A model generated the notes under the pieces. It did no database searches and had not been told where the DNA came from. It saw only the letters and a list, made by a program, of their open reading frames with translations. Of a DNA stretch of 35,520 nt, positions 7,779 to 16,548 are shown piece after piece. Within the stretch, counting starts at the first letter, position 1; the number at the start of each line of letters is the position of its first letter. The stretch spans positions 1-35,520 of the forward strand of contig JALSIA010000002.1 in the NCBI GenBank assembly GCA_026981865.1, given 5' to 3'. The stretch is from Thermaceae bacterium (GTDB lineage Bacteria > Deinococcota > Deinococci > Deinococcales > Marinithermaceae). Both the position numbers and the translations under genes were made by a program.

Positions 7779-9638
7779 TCAGATGAGCTGGTTGACCACG
7801 ATCTGCACCGTGGCCGTACGGGTGTTACCGTCGGAATCGGTGACCACGAAGCGGATCTCGTGGAGGGTCGCCGGTTGCCCGGCCTGGACGTAGAGCCGGA
7901 CGGTCAGGGTGTTGCCCGTGCCCAGGAGCTGGCTCCCGCTGGCGGGCGCGCCCGGTTGCACGTCGCCGCGGTCGGTGTACCAGCTGCCGGTCAGCGCCCC
8001 GTCCTCGGCGTCGCTGGCCGTGCCCTGAAGGGTGATCTCGTAGTAGCGCCCCTCGGAATCGCTGCCGTTCGCCCAGACGTTCAGGTCGCCGCTGGGGTTG
8101 GTGATCGCCACCTGCGGCGGGGTGTTGGTGCAGGCCTGGACGGTCAGGTCGATGCTGTCCGTGGCCGTAGCGCCGTCGGCGTCGTCCACGCGGGCGCTGA
8201 AGCGCACCGTCCCCGGGTCCGAGAGGGTGTAGGTCGTGGTTGCGGTGTTGGAAGCGAACAGCGCACCCGCGAGCGCGTCGGTGGGGTCGGGGTCGTACCC
8301 CCAGTCCACCCGATTGCTCACGTTGCCGCTGCTGAAGTAGGGCGCGGTGTCGGTGTCGCTGGCCAGGGCCCGGAGGGTGACGGTCTCGTTCTGGCAGTAG
8401 GGGCCGGCGCTCGTGGGCTGGGTAATGGTCACGGCCGGCGGAACGTTGGCCAGCGTCACGGTCTGGGTGAGCCGGTCGAGCTCCACTCCGGAGATCTCCA
8501 CCACGGCCTCGAGCGTGTGGGCGCCCGCCGCGTACTCCCAGCTGGGCAAGGACAGCGACCGGTTCGAGGCGCCCACCTGGACTCCGTCGAAGTACCACTT
8601 TACGTGGGGTTCGACGGCCGCGGTGTCCCGGTCGTACTCGCCGTGCACCTCGGCCGTGAGGGGCCGGTTTCGGCTCAGGTTGTCCGCTGCGCCGAGCGTG
8701 AGGTTGGGGTCGTAGATGCTCAGAACGCCCAAAACGTCGCCGTCGCTCATGCCGTTGCGCTGTCCGATGCCGTCGCAGCTGATCCCGGGGTCCTTGGGCT
8801 CGAGGGTGCGCAAGCCGGAACGCTTGGCGAAGGCCGTACAAGGGTAGTGCATGACCGAGCTGAAATCGTAGGGGCCGATGTCCACGTTGAAGTTGAGGAC
8901 CCTGTCCGGGTTTTCAAAGTTGGGCTTTTTGTCGGGCTTGATGTTGTCCCAAAGGATCCGCACGTAGTCGTTGCGGTCGTCGCGCGTCTGCTCGTGATAG
9001 AAGCCGAGCGCGTGCATCGTCTCGTGGATCGCGGTTCCTCGGGCGTAGCATCCGTAACGGTCGGGGCCCCAGGCCTCCAACCACACCTCCGCGATACTGC
9101 GGCGGGAACCGTCCTGGTTGTGACCGATCCGCTCGGCATAGCAGCCGTCGCCTTCGGGCGCCTTGCGGTAGCGGATGCGGGGGCCGGAGGTGGCGTACAC
9201 GAAGTCCAGGTTGGTCCTGCGTTCGATCTCGCCGATTGCGTTCAGCACCACGGAGCGCAGGGTGGGGTCGCCGGGGTAGACGGTCCCTTCGTCTACGATC
9301 TCGAAGCGCACCGTCTTGTTCGGCCACTTGTCGCACCACCAGCGGTCGTAGTCGCAGCTGTTGCTGAGGGGTCCGAGGCCGGCTCCGCTAAGGGTCGCTA
9401 CCTCGTCCACGGTCCCCAGCACGATGTCGCCTTCGAAGACGACGAGGCCGTCCTTGACGGCGGCCTCGAAGCTCGAGCCGTCGGCTAGGCGGAAGTTGCG
9501 CACCTCTCCCGGCACCCCGGGCCGGTACTCTTCGACGGGGTAGGGCTTGCCCTCGCTTCCCGAGCGGGGAATGGGGGTGGAACAGGCCGCCAGCAGCGCG
9601 GCGAGCAGAAATCCCAGGAAAATCAACGACCTTTTCAT
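7779..9638 (-). CDS. Astacin-family (M12A) zinc metalloprotease, predicted lipoprotein with Ig/PKD-like repeats
   Basis: Encodes 619 residues. The N-terminus is a lipoprotein signal with lipobox LAAC (Cys19), predicting lipid anchoring outside the cytoplasmic membrane. Residues about 95-310 form an astacin catalytic domain: HETMHALGFYHEQTRDDR gives zinc ligands His205, His209 and His215 and catalytic Glu206, and SVMHYP (262-266) is the Met-turn with Tyr265. Cysteine pairs suggest disulfides. Residues about 320-619 contain three beta-sandwich Ig/PKD-like repeats, each opening with a valine-rich strand and carrying a VDDADGATA or VTDSDGNT motif, probably for substrate or surface binding. Start ATG 9636-9638 follows GGAGG. 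The target protein is unknown. Confidence 0.9.
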   Translation of the reverse strand: MKRSLIFLGFLLAALLAACSTPIPRSGSEGKPYPVEEYRPGVPGEVRNFRLADGSSFEAAVKDGLVVFEGDIVLGTVDEVATLSGAGLGPLSNSCDYDRWWCDKWPNKTVRFEIVDEGTVYPGDPTLRSVVLNAIGEIERRTNLDFVYATSGPRIRYRKAPEGDGCYAERIGHNQDGSRRSIAEVWLEAWGPDRYGCYARGTAIHETMHALGFYHEQTRDDRNDYVRILWDNIKPDKKPNFENPDRVLNFNVDIGPYDFSSVMHYPCTAFAKRSGLRTLEPKDPGISCDGIGQRNGMSDGDVLGVLSIYDPNLTLGAADNLSRNRPLTAEVHGEYDRDTAAVEPHVKWYFDGVQVGASNRSLSLPSWEYAAGAHTLEAVVEISGVELDRLTQTVTLANVPPAVTITQPTSAGPYCQNETVTLRALASDTDTAPYFSSGNVSNRVDWGYDPDPTDALAGALFASNTATTTYTLSDPGTVRFSARVDDADGATATDSIDLTVQACTNTPPQVAITNPSGDLNVWANGSDSEGRYYEITLQGTASDAEDGALTGSWYTDRGDVQPGAPASGSQLLGTGNTLTVRLYVQAGQPATLHEIRFVVTDSDGNTRTATVQIVVNQLI

Positions 9639-9658
9639 CTGTGGCTACCTCCGTCCGG

Positions 9659-9692
9659 AGGGTAGCGGACCCGGCGTTGCATCGGCGTTGCA
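9659..9692 (-). promoter_or_regulatory. Candidate promoter with 11-bp tandem repeat upstream of the astacin gene
   Basis: Reading the minus strand, TACCCT (9659-9664) is a plausible -10 for the protease gene. No good -35 exists. Its place is taken by two tandem 11-base copies of CGGCGTTGCAT (9672-9682 and 9683-9692, the second one base short, plus-strand reading). An 11-base period equals one helical turn, as in response-regulator-type activator sites. The activator role is inference. Confidence 0.4.
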
Positions 9693-9707
9693 GTTCGCGC
9701 GAGGGAA

Positions 9708-9721
9708 TGACCGGCCGGTCA
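9708..9721. promoter_or_regulatory. 14-bp perfect palindrome, TetR-type operator candidate for the MFS gene
   Basis: TGACCGGCCGGTCA is a perfect palindrome covering the expected -35 position of the exporter gene at 9743 (17 bases before its -10). A closely related palindrome lies at the start of the ABC exporter gene at 22179-22192. TetR-family regulators commonly bind such sites next to efflux genes. No TetR gene is in the window. Confidence 0.5.
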
Positions 9722-9730
9722 GTATTGCGG

Positions 9731-9736
9731 TAGGCT
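9731..9736 (+). promoter_or_regulatory. -10 box of a leaderless promoter for the MFS gene
   Basis: TAGGCT ends 6 bases before the GTG start at 9743, so transcription would start at or next to the start codon. The context GCGGTAGGCTGGGG recurs with small changes before several other genes in the window. Confidence 0.6.
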
Positions 9737-9742
9737 GGGGAC

Positions 9743-10942
9743 GTGTCCGCGCTCGAGCTGCTTCGCGACCCCCACTACCGCAACTACTGGATCAGCCTCT
9801 TCGTCAGCCAGCTGGGCACCTGGATGCAGTCGGCCGCTCAGGCCTGGCTGGTGATCGAGCTCACCGGCTCGGCCGAGCGGCTGGGCCTGGTCGTGGCGTT
9901 GCAGTTCGCCCCTTCGCTGCTCTTCAGCCTGCCCGCAGGCGTGCTGGCCGACCGGTGGCCGCGCCGCACCCTGCTGCGCATCACCCAGGGGAGCATGGCC
10001 GCGTTGGCGCTGGCGATGGCGGCGCTGCTCTTCACGGGCCAGATCACCTACGGCTGGGTGCTCGTCTTCGCCACCCTCTACGGGCTGGCCAACGTCTTTG
10101 ACCTGCCCACGCGCCAGGCCTTCACGGTGGAGCTGGCGAGCCGCGAGCGCTACCCCGGCGCCATCGCCCTCAACTCCTTCAGCTTCAACGTGGCGCGCCT
10201 GGCGGGCCCGGCGATCGCCGGCCTCTTGATTGCGCGGCTGGGGATGGGCTGGGCGTTCCTGATCAACGGGCTGTCCTTCTTTCCCATGCTCGTCTTCCTG
10301 AGCGCGGTGCCGGTGGGGCTGGCCGCCGCCGGGGCCCGGGGCAACCCGCTGGCGCAGCTGGCCGCGGGCCTCGCCTACGTACGCCGCACCCCCGAGGTGC
10401 TCTCGGCGATCGTGCTGATCTTCTGGGTGGGCACCTTTGCCATCAACTTCCAGACCCTGGTGCCGGCCTACGCGCGCCTCGTCCTGGGTCTGGGCGCCGA
10501 GGGCTACGGCGGCATCATGAGCGCCATGGGGGCGGGCGCCCTCGTGGGCGCGGTGGGGCAGGCGCTGGCGTCCGGTTTCAGCCCCCGGCGCATCGACTAC
10601 GGGGTGGGCGTGCTGGCGGTCGCCCACCTGCTGCTCTTCCTGCCCCTCGGCCCCTGGGCGGCGGCCGCGGTGATGGGGCTTGCGGGGTTGGGGATGGTGC
10701 TCACGCTGGTGGGCACGAACACCCTGATCCAGACCGCGGTGCCCGACGACCTGCGGGGGCGGGTGATCTCGATCTACATGCTGGCGCTGCTCGGCTCCGG
10801 CCCCCCGGGTTCGTACCTCACGGGATGGCTCATGGACGTGCTGGGCGGGCGCGCCGCCGCGGGAGCGCTGGGCCTGCTGGCCTTCGCCGGCTGGGCCGGG
10901 GTGCGCCTGTGGGCGGCGCGCCGGGCCCGCACTTCGTGGTAG
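9743..10942 (+). CDS. MFS exporter, EntS/DHA3-like
   Basis: Encodes 399 residues with about 12 transmembrane helices. The opening LLRDPHYRNYWISLFVSQLG and GTWMQSAAQAWLV, then GVLADRWPRRTLL (the MFS loop 2-3 motif, about 65-80), place it in the MFS_3 group that includes the enterobactin exporter EntS and macrolide-type pumps. Substrate is unknown. Start GTG 9743 is leaderless, with a -10 box at 9731-9736 and a palindromic operator candidate just upstream, so substrate-induced derepression is plausible. It precedes the cyclase gene by 31 bases, but that gene has its own -10 box. Confidence 0.88.
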   Translation: MSALELLRDPHYRNYWISLFVSQLGTWMQSAAQAWLVIELTGSAERLGLVVALQFAPSLLFSLPAGVLADRWPRRTLLRITQGSMAALALAMAALLFTGQITYGWVLVFATLYGLANVFDLPTRQAFTVELASRERYPGAIALNSFSFNVARLAGPAIAGLLIARLGMGWAFLINGLSFFPMLVFLSAVPVGLAAAGARGNPLAQLAAGLAYVRRTPEVLSAIVLIFWVGTFAINFQTLVPAYARLVLGLGAEGYGGIMSAMGAGALVGAVGQALASGFSPRRIDYGVGVLAVAHLLLFLPLGPWAAAAVMGLAGLGMVLTLVGTNTLIQTAVPDDLRGRVISIYMLALLGSGPPGSYLTGWLMDVLGGRAAAGALGLLAFAGWAGVRLWAARRARTSW

Positions 10943-10945
10943 GCT
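10940..10945 (+). promoter_or_regulatory. -10 box of the cyclase gene built on the MFS stop codon
   Basis: TAGGCT begins with the TAG stop of the exporter gene, in a GTGGTAGGCTG context like the other promoters here. Transcription would begin near 10952, giving a leader of about 22 bases that contains a GGGAGGG ribosome binding site before ATG 10974. Confidence 0.45.
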
Positions 10946-10973
10946 GCCCTAAAACCCGCGTGGGGAGGGAAAC

Positions 10974-11735
10974 ATGCCACGGTTCATCGACTTGTCCGCG
11001 ACGATCGCGAACAGCCCCGAAGGTACCCCCGAGTTCTTCAGGGCCGAGATCCAGTACTCGGACCACGAAGCCGGCGCGCGGCAGATCCAGGCCCTCTTCG
11101 GGGTGCCGCCCGAGCTGCTGCGCGACGGCGAGGGGTGGGCCGTCGAGACGATCACCCGGCTCGGCACCCACGACGCCACCCACGTGGACGCGCCCTACCA
11201 CTACAACCGCCGCGTCGCCGGCGAGGCCGCGGCCACGGTGGACCGGTTGCCGCTCGAGTGGTTCTTTTCCGACGGCGTGGTGCTCGACATGACGGGCCGC
11301 GAGCGCGGCCAGGCGGTCGAGGTGGCCGACCTCGAGGCCGAGCTCGAGCGCATCGGCTACGCCCTCAAGCCGCTCGACATCGTGCTCGTGCGCACCGGCA
11401 TGGACGCCTTCTACGGCCACCCCGACTACTTTCTGATGGGCCCCGGCGTCAGCCCCGAGGCCACCCGCTGGCTCTTCGACCGGGGCGTGCGGGTGATGGG
11501 CATCGACGCCTGGAGCTGGGACGCCCCCCTCGACCTGCAGGCGGAAGCGGCGCTTCGGGAAAAACGCCCCGGGGTCTTCTGGGCGGCGCACCAGGCCGAT
11601 CTGCCCTATGCCCAGATCGAGCGGCTGGTCCACCTGGACGCGCTGCCCCCTTTCGGCTTCAAGGTCGCCGCCTTCCCGCTCAAGATCGAGCGCGCCAGCG
11701 CCGGACCGGCGCGGGTCGTGGCCATCCTCGACTAG
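10974..11735 (+). CDS. Cyclase family protein (kynurenine formamidase-like)
   Basis: Encodes 253 residues of the metal-dependent cyclase/arylformamidase family. The metal-binding motif is visible as THDATHVDAPYHY (about 64-76), matching HxGTHxDxPxH with Ala in place of Gly. Other family traits are the N-terminal FIDLSATI strand and GIDAWSWD (about 178-185). Known members hydrolyse N-formylkynurenine or related amides and esters; the exact substrate is not readable. A GGGAGGG ribosome binding site precedes ATG 10974. It is followed 10 bases later by an FAH-family hydrolase, which suggests a small catabolic operon for an aromatic or amino-acid-derived compound. Confidence 0.85.
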   Translation: MPRFIDLSATIANSPEGTPEFFRAEIQYSDHEAGARQIQALFGVPPELLRDGEGWAVETITRLGTHDATHVDAPYHYNRRVAGEAAATVDRLPLEWFFSDGVVLDMTGRERGQAVEVADLEAELERIGYALKPLDIVLVRTGMDAFYGHPDYFLMGPGVSPEATRWLFDRGVRVMGIDAWSWDAPLDLQAEAALREKRPGVFWAAHQADLPYAQIERLVHLDALPPFGFKVAAFPLKIERASAGPARVVAILD

Positions 11736-12691
11736 GGGGCGGGCGATGCGGCTGAAACGACTGCGGCTCGAGGACGGCGAGGCCAGCGTGGCCGCCTGGC
11801 ACGGGGGCGTCTGGTACCCCCTCGCCCCCTTCGAGGCCGAACTGGGGGCGGCGGCCCGCGACCTGCTCGCCTTCCTCGCCGGGGGCGAGGCGCTGCGGGC
11901 GCGCGCCGTGGAGCTGCTGGACCGCGCCCGCCAGGAGGGCCGGCCCCCGGAGCCGGCGCGCGCGGAGGCGCTGCTGCCCTTCGAGCCGACGAGCTTCCGC
12001 GACTTCATGCTCTACGAGGCCCACGCGATCGGCGCCACCAAGGGCTGGCTGAAGCGCTTCCTGCCCCGCGCCTACCGTTTCGTCGACCTCTTCGAGCGCA
12101 TTACCGGCCGCCCCCACGCCAAGGTGCGGCCCTCGGCGCTGTGGTACCGGCGGCCGATCCACTACCTGGGCAACCCCCGGGCCTTCCTCACCGAGGGGGC
12201 GGTGGTGCCCTGGCCGGGCTACACCCGTGCGCTCGACTACGAACTCGAGCTCGGGTTCGTGCTGGCGCGGCCGCTGCGCGATGCGGACCCGGACCAGGCC
12301 CTCGCGGCCATCGGCGGCTTTTTCGTCATCAACGACTACTCCGCCCGCGACGTCCAGGCCGCGGAGATGCGCTCGGGCTTCGGGCCCGTCAAGGCCAAGA
12401 ACTTCGCCACCGGCATCGGCGCCGAGGTGGTTACGCCCGACGAGGTGCTGCCCGACTGGCAGCGGCTTGGGGGGCGGGTGCGGCTCGAGGGCGAGGTCGT
12501 CTGTGAGGGCGCGGCGGCGGGGCCCCGCTTCGACCTGGGCGAGGCCGTGGCCTACGCCTCCCTGGGCGAGCCGCTCGAGGCCGGCGCGGTGCTGGCCACC
12601 GGCACCTTCCCGGGCTGCTCGGCGCTCGAATGCGAACGCTGGCCCGAACCAGGGCAGCAGGTCACCGTGGAGATCGACGGCGTGGGCCGGC

Positions 12692-13833
<1,142 letters not shown>

Positions 13834-13837
<4 letters not shown>

Positions 13838-14931
13838 GAACCCCTCCGGGCCGCGCGGCGGCGGCGCCAGCTGGCGAAGGCGAGCAGCAGGGCCGCCCCC
13901 GCGGCGCTGGTGAGGGTGACGGTCCAGCCCATGCCCTGGGTGCGCATGGCCAGGGTACCGCTCGCCAGCGTGAGCGCCCAGAGCACCACGGCGACACGGT
14001 GCTGGTCGAGGCCGCGCGCGAGCAGCCAGTGGTGCAGGTGGTCCTTTCCGGGGTGGGCGAGCGGGTTCTTGCGCACCGCCAGCCGCCGCAGCACCACCTG
14101 GGTGGTGTCGAGGATGGGGATGGCCAGAAAGAGCGCCGTGGGCACCAGGGCCCAGACGGTGCTGATCTTGAGGTTGCCCAGGATCGCGGTGGCGGCGAGC
14201 ACGTAGCCCAGGAAGTAGGCGCCGGCGTCGCCGAGGATGATGCGGCTGGGGTGGAGGTTGTGGCGCAAAAAGCCCAGCACCGCCCCCGCCACCGCGGCGA
14301 GCAGCAACGTGGCCGCGGCGCGCGCTTCGAACTGGGCGCTGGCCGCGAGCAGGAAGACCGCGGTGATCAGGCTCACCCCGCCGGCCAGGCCGTCCACGCC
14401 GTCGAGCAGGTTGACCGCGTTGGTGATGCCCACGATCCAGAGCACGGTCAGGCCCAGCGAGAAGGCGGGGTCGACGGGCGAGCCGAAGGCGGCGTCGATG
14501 CGCACGCCGCCGGCGTAGAGCAGCAGCGCCACGGCGACCTGCACGACGAGGCGGAAGAGGGCGGGCAGTTCGTACTGGTCGTCGATGAAGCCAAGCAACA
14601 CCATCAGCGAGCCCCCGAAGAGGATGACCAGGATCTTGATCAGCACGTCGTCGAGCACGGTGGGGCGCAGCAGCAGCGCGAAGATGAGCGCGAGCACCAC
14701 GCCGCCGAAGACCGCCAGCCCGCCCACGTTGGGCAGGGGCGCGGTGTTGAGGCGGCGCTCGCCCGGCAGATCCGCCCAGCCGACCCTGAGCGCGAAGCGC
14801 ACCAGCCCGGGCACGCTGCGCCAGGTGACCACGGCCGCGACCAGGAAGGTGAGCACGACGGTCCACCAACCGCGGCCCAGGGGATCGGCGATCCCCAGGG
14901 CGTTCAGGTAGCGGAGGAGGAGTTCGGGCAT
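13834..14931 (-). CDS. Polyprenyl-phosphate sugar-1-phosphate transferase (WecA/TagO/MraY family)
   Basis: Encodes 365 residues with about 10-11 membrane helices. The active-site landmarks of the family are present: [11 protein letters not shown] with Asp117-Asp118, [15 protein letters not shown] (171-185), [11 protein letters not shown] (227-237) and KDHLHHW (296-302) in the last cytoplasmic loop. The last motif favours the WecA/TagO branch, which moves GlcNAc-1-phosphate to undecaprenyl phosphate, over MraY. It is translationally coupled to the epimerase gene by a 4-base overlap. Upstream, an 82-base gap separates it from upp and is filled by an inverted heptamer array. No clear ribosome binding site precedes ATG 14931. 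Confidence 0.9.
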
Positions 14932-14940
14932 AGGGCGGTT

Positions 14941-15013
14941 CGTGGTTCGTAGTGCGTGGTTCGTAGTGCGTGGTTCGCCTTGGACTACGTACTACGCACC
15001 ACGTACCACGTAC
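14941..15013. repeat. Inverted array of 7-bp repeats between upp and the sugar-phosphate transferase gene
   Basis: Five direct heptamers alternate CGTGGTT and CGTAGTG (14941-14975). After an 8-base spacer comes a run of the opposite orientation: ACTACG, ACTACG, ACCACG, ACCACG, each followed by one spacer base (14984-15011). The two arms can pair into a long imperfect hairpin with several G-T pairs. The array fills nearly the whole intergenic gap and ends at the upp stop codon. Function unknown; attenuation, mRNA processing or a REP-like element are possibilities. Confidence 0.85.
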
Positions 15014-15640
15014 TCACTTGGTTCCATAAATCCGGTCGCCGGCGTCGCCCAGACCGGGGACGATGTAGCCCTTCTCGTTGAGGCGCTCGTCCACCGCGGC
15101 CACGCAGATGTCCACGTCGGGGTGGGCCTTCATGACCCGCTCGATGCCCTCGGGGGCGGCGATGATGCTCATCAGCTTGATGTGGGTCGCCCCTTTCTCC
15201 TTGAGGACGCCCAAGGCCTGCACCGCAGAGCCGCCGGTGGCGAGCATGGGGTCGGTGAGGAAGATGCGCCGCTCGGCGATGTCGAGCGGCAGCTTGGCGT
15301 AGTACTGGGTGGGTTCGAGCGTCTCCGGATCGCGGTAGAGGCCGATGTGACCCACGCGCGCCGCGGGAATGAGGCGCAGGATGCCGTCCACCATCACCAG
15401 CCCCGCGCGCAGGATGGCCACCAGCGCCAGCTTCTTGCCGGCCAGCACCTTCACCCGGGCCGGGGCCACGGGCGTTTCCACAACGGTCTCCTCGAGCTCG
15501 AGGTCGCGGGTGGCCTCGTAGGCCATGAGCATGCTGACCTCCGCCATGAGTTCGCGGAAGTCCTTGCTGCCGGTGTTCTTGTCGCGGATGAGGGCCAGCT
15601 TGTGCTGCACCAGGGGGTGGTCGACCGTGGTTACCTTCAT
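15014..15640 (-). CDS. upp: Uracil phosphoribosyltransferase
   Basis: Encodes 208 residues, the standard UPRT length. The PRPP-binding loop is [13 protein letters not shown] (127-139), and the C-terminal uracil-binding segment ends in [18 protein letters not shown]. The enzyme makes UMP from uracil and PRPP in pyrimidine salvage. ATG 15640 lies 7 bases after a -10 box (TAGCTT on the minus strand) whose first three bases are the stop codon of the upstream kinase gene, so upp is probably transcribed leaderless from its own promoter. Downstream lie the heptamer array and the transferase and epimerase genes on the same strand. Confidence 0.96.
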   Translation of the reverse strand: MKVTTVDHPLVQHKLALIRDKNTGSKDFRELMAEVSMLMAYEATRDLELEETVVETPVAPARVKVLAGKKLALVAILRAGLVMVDGILRLIPAARVGHIGLYRDPETLEPTQYYAKLPLDIAERRIFLTDPMLATGGSAVQALGVLKEKGATHIKLMSIIAAPEGIERVMKAHPDVDICVAAVDERLNEKGYIVPGLGDAGDRIYGTK

Positions 15641-15647
15641 CTATCCC

Positions 15648-15653
15648 AAGCTA
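15648..15653 (-). promoter_or_regulatory. -10 box of upp, sharing the kinase stop codon
   Basis: On the minus strand GTGGTAGCTTGGG contains TAGCTT, 7 bases from the upp ATG. Its TAG is the stop codon of the upstream kinase gene. Context and spacing match the other leaderless promoter candidates in the window. Confidence 0.5.
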
Positions 15654-16502
15654 CCACGGGGTGGTCGGAAACGCGTGCAAGGCGCGCTCGATGCGCGGAA
15701 GTTTATCGGCCAGGGCCGCTTCGAAGCCCGCGGGTTCCTTCTCGCGGAACCAGTGCAGGTCGTGAAGTAGGGTCAGCGGGATCCAGATCCGCAGCCGCTC
15801 CCAAACGCCCCCCGGGTCGGGGTAGCAGCGCACGATCTTGCGCAGGGCCTCGAGGCAGCGTTCGTGCGGCAACAACCCCAGGCTGCCGGTCGTCAGGATG
15901 GCGAGGTCGCGCGCGGGGTCCTCGGCGCCGGCGCGGCTCCAGTCCACGACCAGCACCGCTCCGGTACGGGCGACCAGGACGTTGCCGGCCCAGAGGTCGT
16001 TGTGGGCGAAGACGCGCGGCACGCCGGCGAGCCGGGGCAGCCGGGGTCCCAGCGCCTCCAGCGCCCGTGCCGCGGCGGGCACGTCCGCGAGCGACTCGCG
16101 GAAGCGCCGCCAGCGCGCTTGGATGGGCCCGAGTCGGGTGCGGCCGGGTTCGGGAAGCCGGTGCAGCCGCAGCAGGAAGCCGGCGAGCTGGGCCAGCGCC
16201 CGCGGCCCGAAGCGTTCGGGCGCGAAGGGGCGGCCGGGAAAGCGCCGCAGCACCAGCGCGGCGTACCCCTCGAGCCGGTGGTCGCTCCAGACGGCCTCCA
16301 CCCATGCGCCCAACCCCGCGCGCGCCAGGTTGCGCGCCTCCAGCCGGGGCAGGTGGCGCTCGTGGGGGCCGTAGATCTTGATCACGCGCCCGTCGGTGAA
16401 AAAGACGCGCGCCTCCTGGCCTTCCGCCGCCGGGTGCAGCGGCGTGCCCAGGGCCGCTTCGAGGCGCTTCACGACGTAACCCGGCACGTTCAAGGTGGCC
16501 AC
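15651..16502 (-). CDS. APH-fold phosphotransferase (aminoglycoside/choline kinase-like)
   Basis: From GTG 16502 it encodes 283 residues. The phosphotransferase motif FAHNDLWAGNVLV gives the catalytic Asp and metal Asn, and VVDWSRAGAEDPARDLA supplies the second metal-binding Asp. The N-lobe contains VIKIYGPHERHLPRLEARNL, with the ATP-binding Lys and the helix-C Glu. Members phosphorylate small alcohols such as choline, homoserine, sugars or aminoglycosides, and nothing here points to drug resistance. The frame extends to 16577, but GTG 16502 is chosen because TATGAT lies 6 bases upstream (leaderless) and because a longer start would run into the divergent gene. It shares a promoter region with the radical SAM gene. 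Confidence 0.75.
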   Translation of the reverse strand: MATLNVPGYVVKRLEAALGTPLHPAAEGQEARVFFTDGRVIKIYGPHERHLPRLEARNLARAGLGAWVEAVWSDHRLEGYAALVLRRFPGRPFAPERFGPRALAQLAGFLLRLHRLPEPGRTRLGPIQARWRRFRESLADVPAAARALEALGPRLPRLAGVPRVFAHNDLWAGNVLVARTGAVLVVDWSRAGAEDPARDLAILTTGSLGLLPHERCLEALRKIVRCYPDPGGVWERLRIWIPLTLLHDLHWFREKEPAGFEAALADKLPRIERALHAFPTTPW

Positions 16503-16508
16503 CCGACC

Positions 16509-16540
16509 ATCATAAACGCGCCTGGGGCTGGGATTACAAT
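16509..16540. promoter_or_regulatory. Back-to-back leaderless promoters for the kinase and radical SAM genes
   Basis: On the minus strand TATGAT (16509-16514) lies 6 bases from GTG 16502. On the plus strand TACAAT (16535-16540) lies 8 bases from ATG 16549. The -10 boxes are only 20 bases apart, so polymerase binding at one would block the other. Confidence 0.55.
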
Positions 16541-16548
16541 ACGTCGGT

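Noticed and set aside
7860-9488. A 542-codon plus-strand frame opposite the astacin gene.
   Set aside because: The minus strand has the catalytic motif, lipobox and ribosome binding site. The plus frame has no recognisable motif.
14941-15013. Short regular repeats considered as a CRISPR array.
   Set aside because: The units are 7 bases with no unique spacers, and the arms are inverted. No cas gene is nearby.
15651-16502. An aminoglycoside resistance gene.
   Set aside because: The APH fold is shared by many metabolic kinases; there is no close resemblance to known resistance enzymes or a mobile context.
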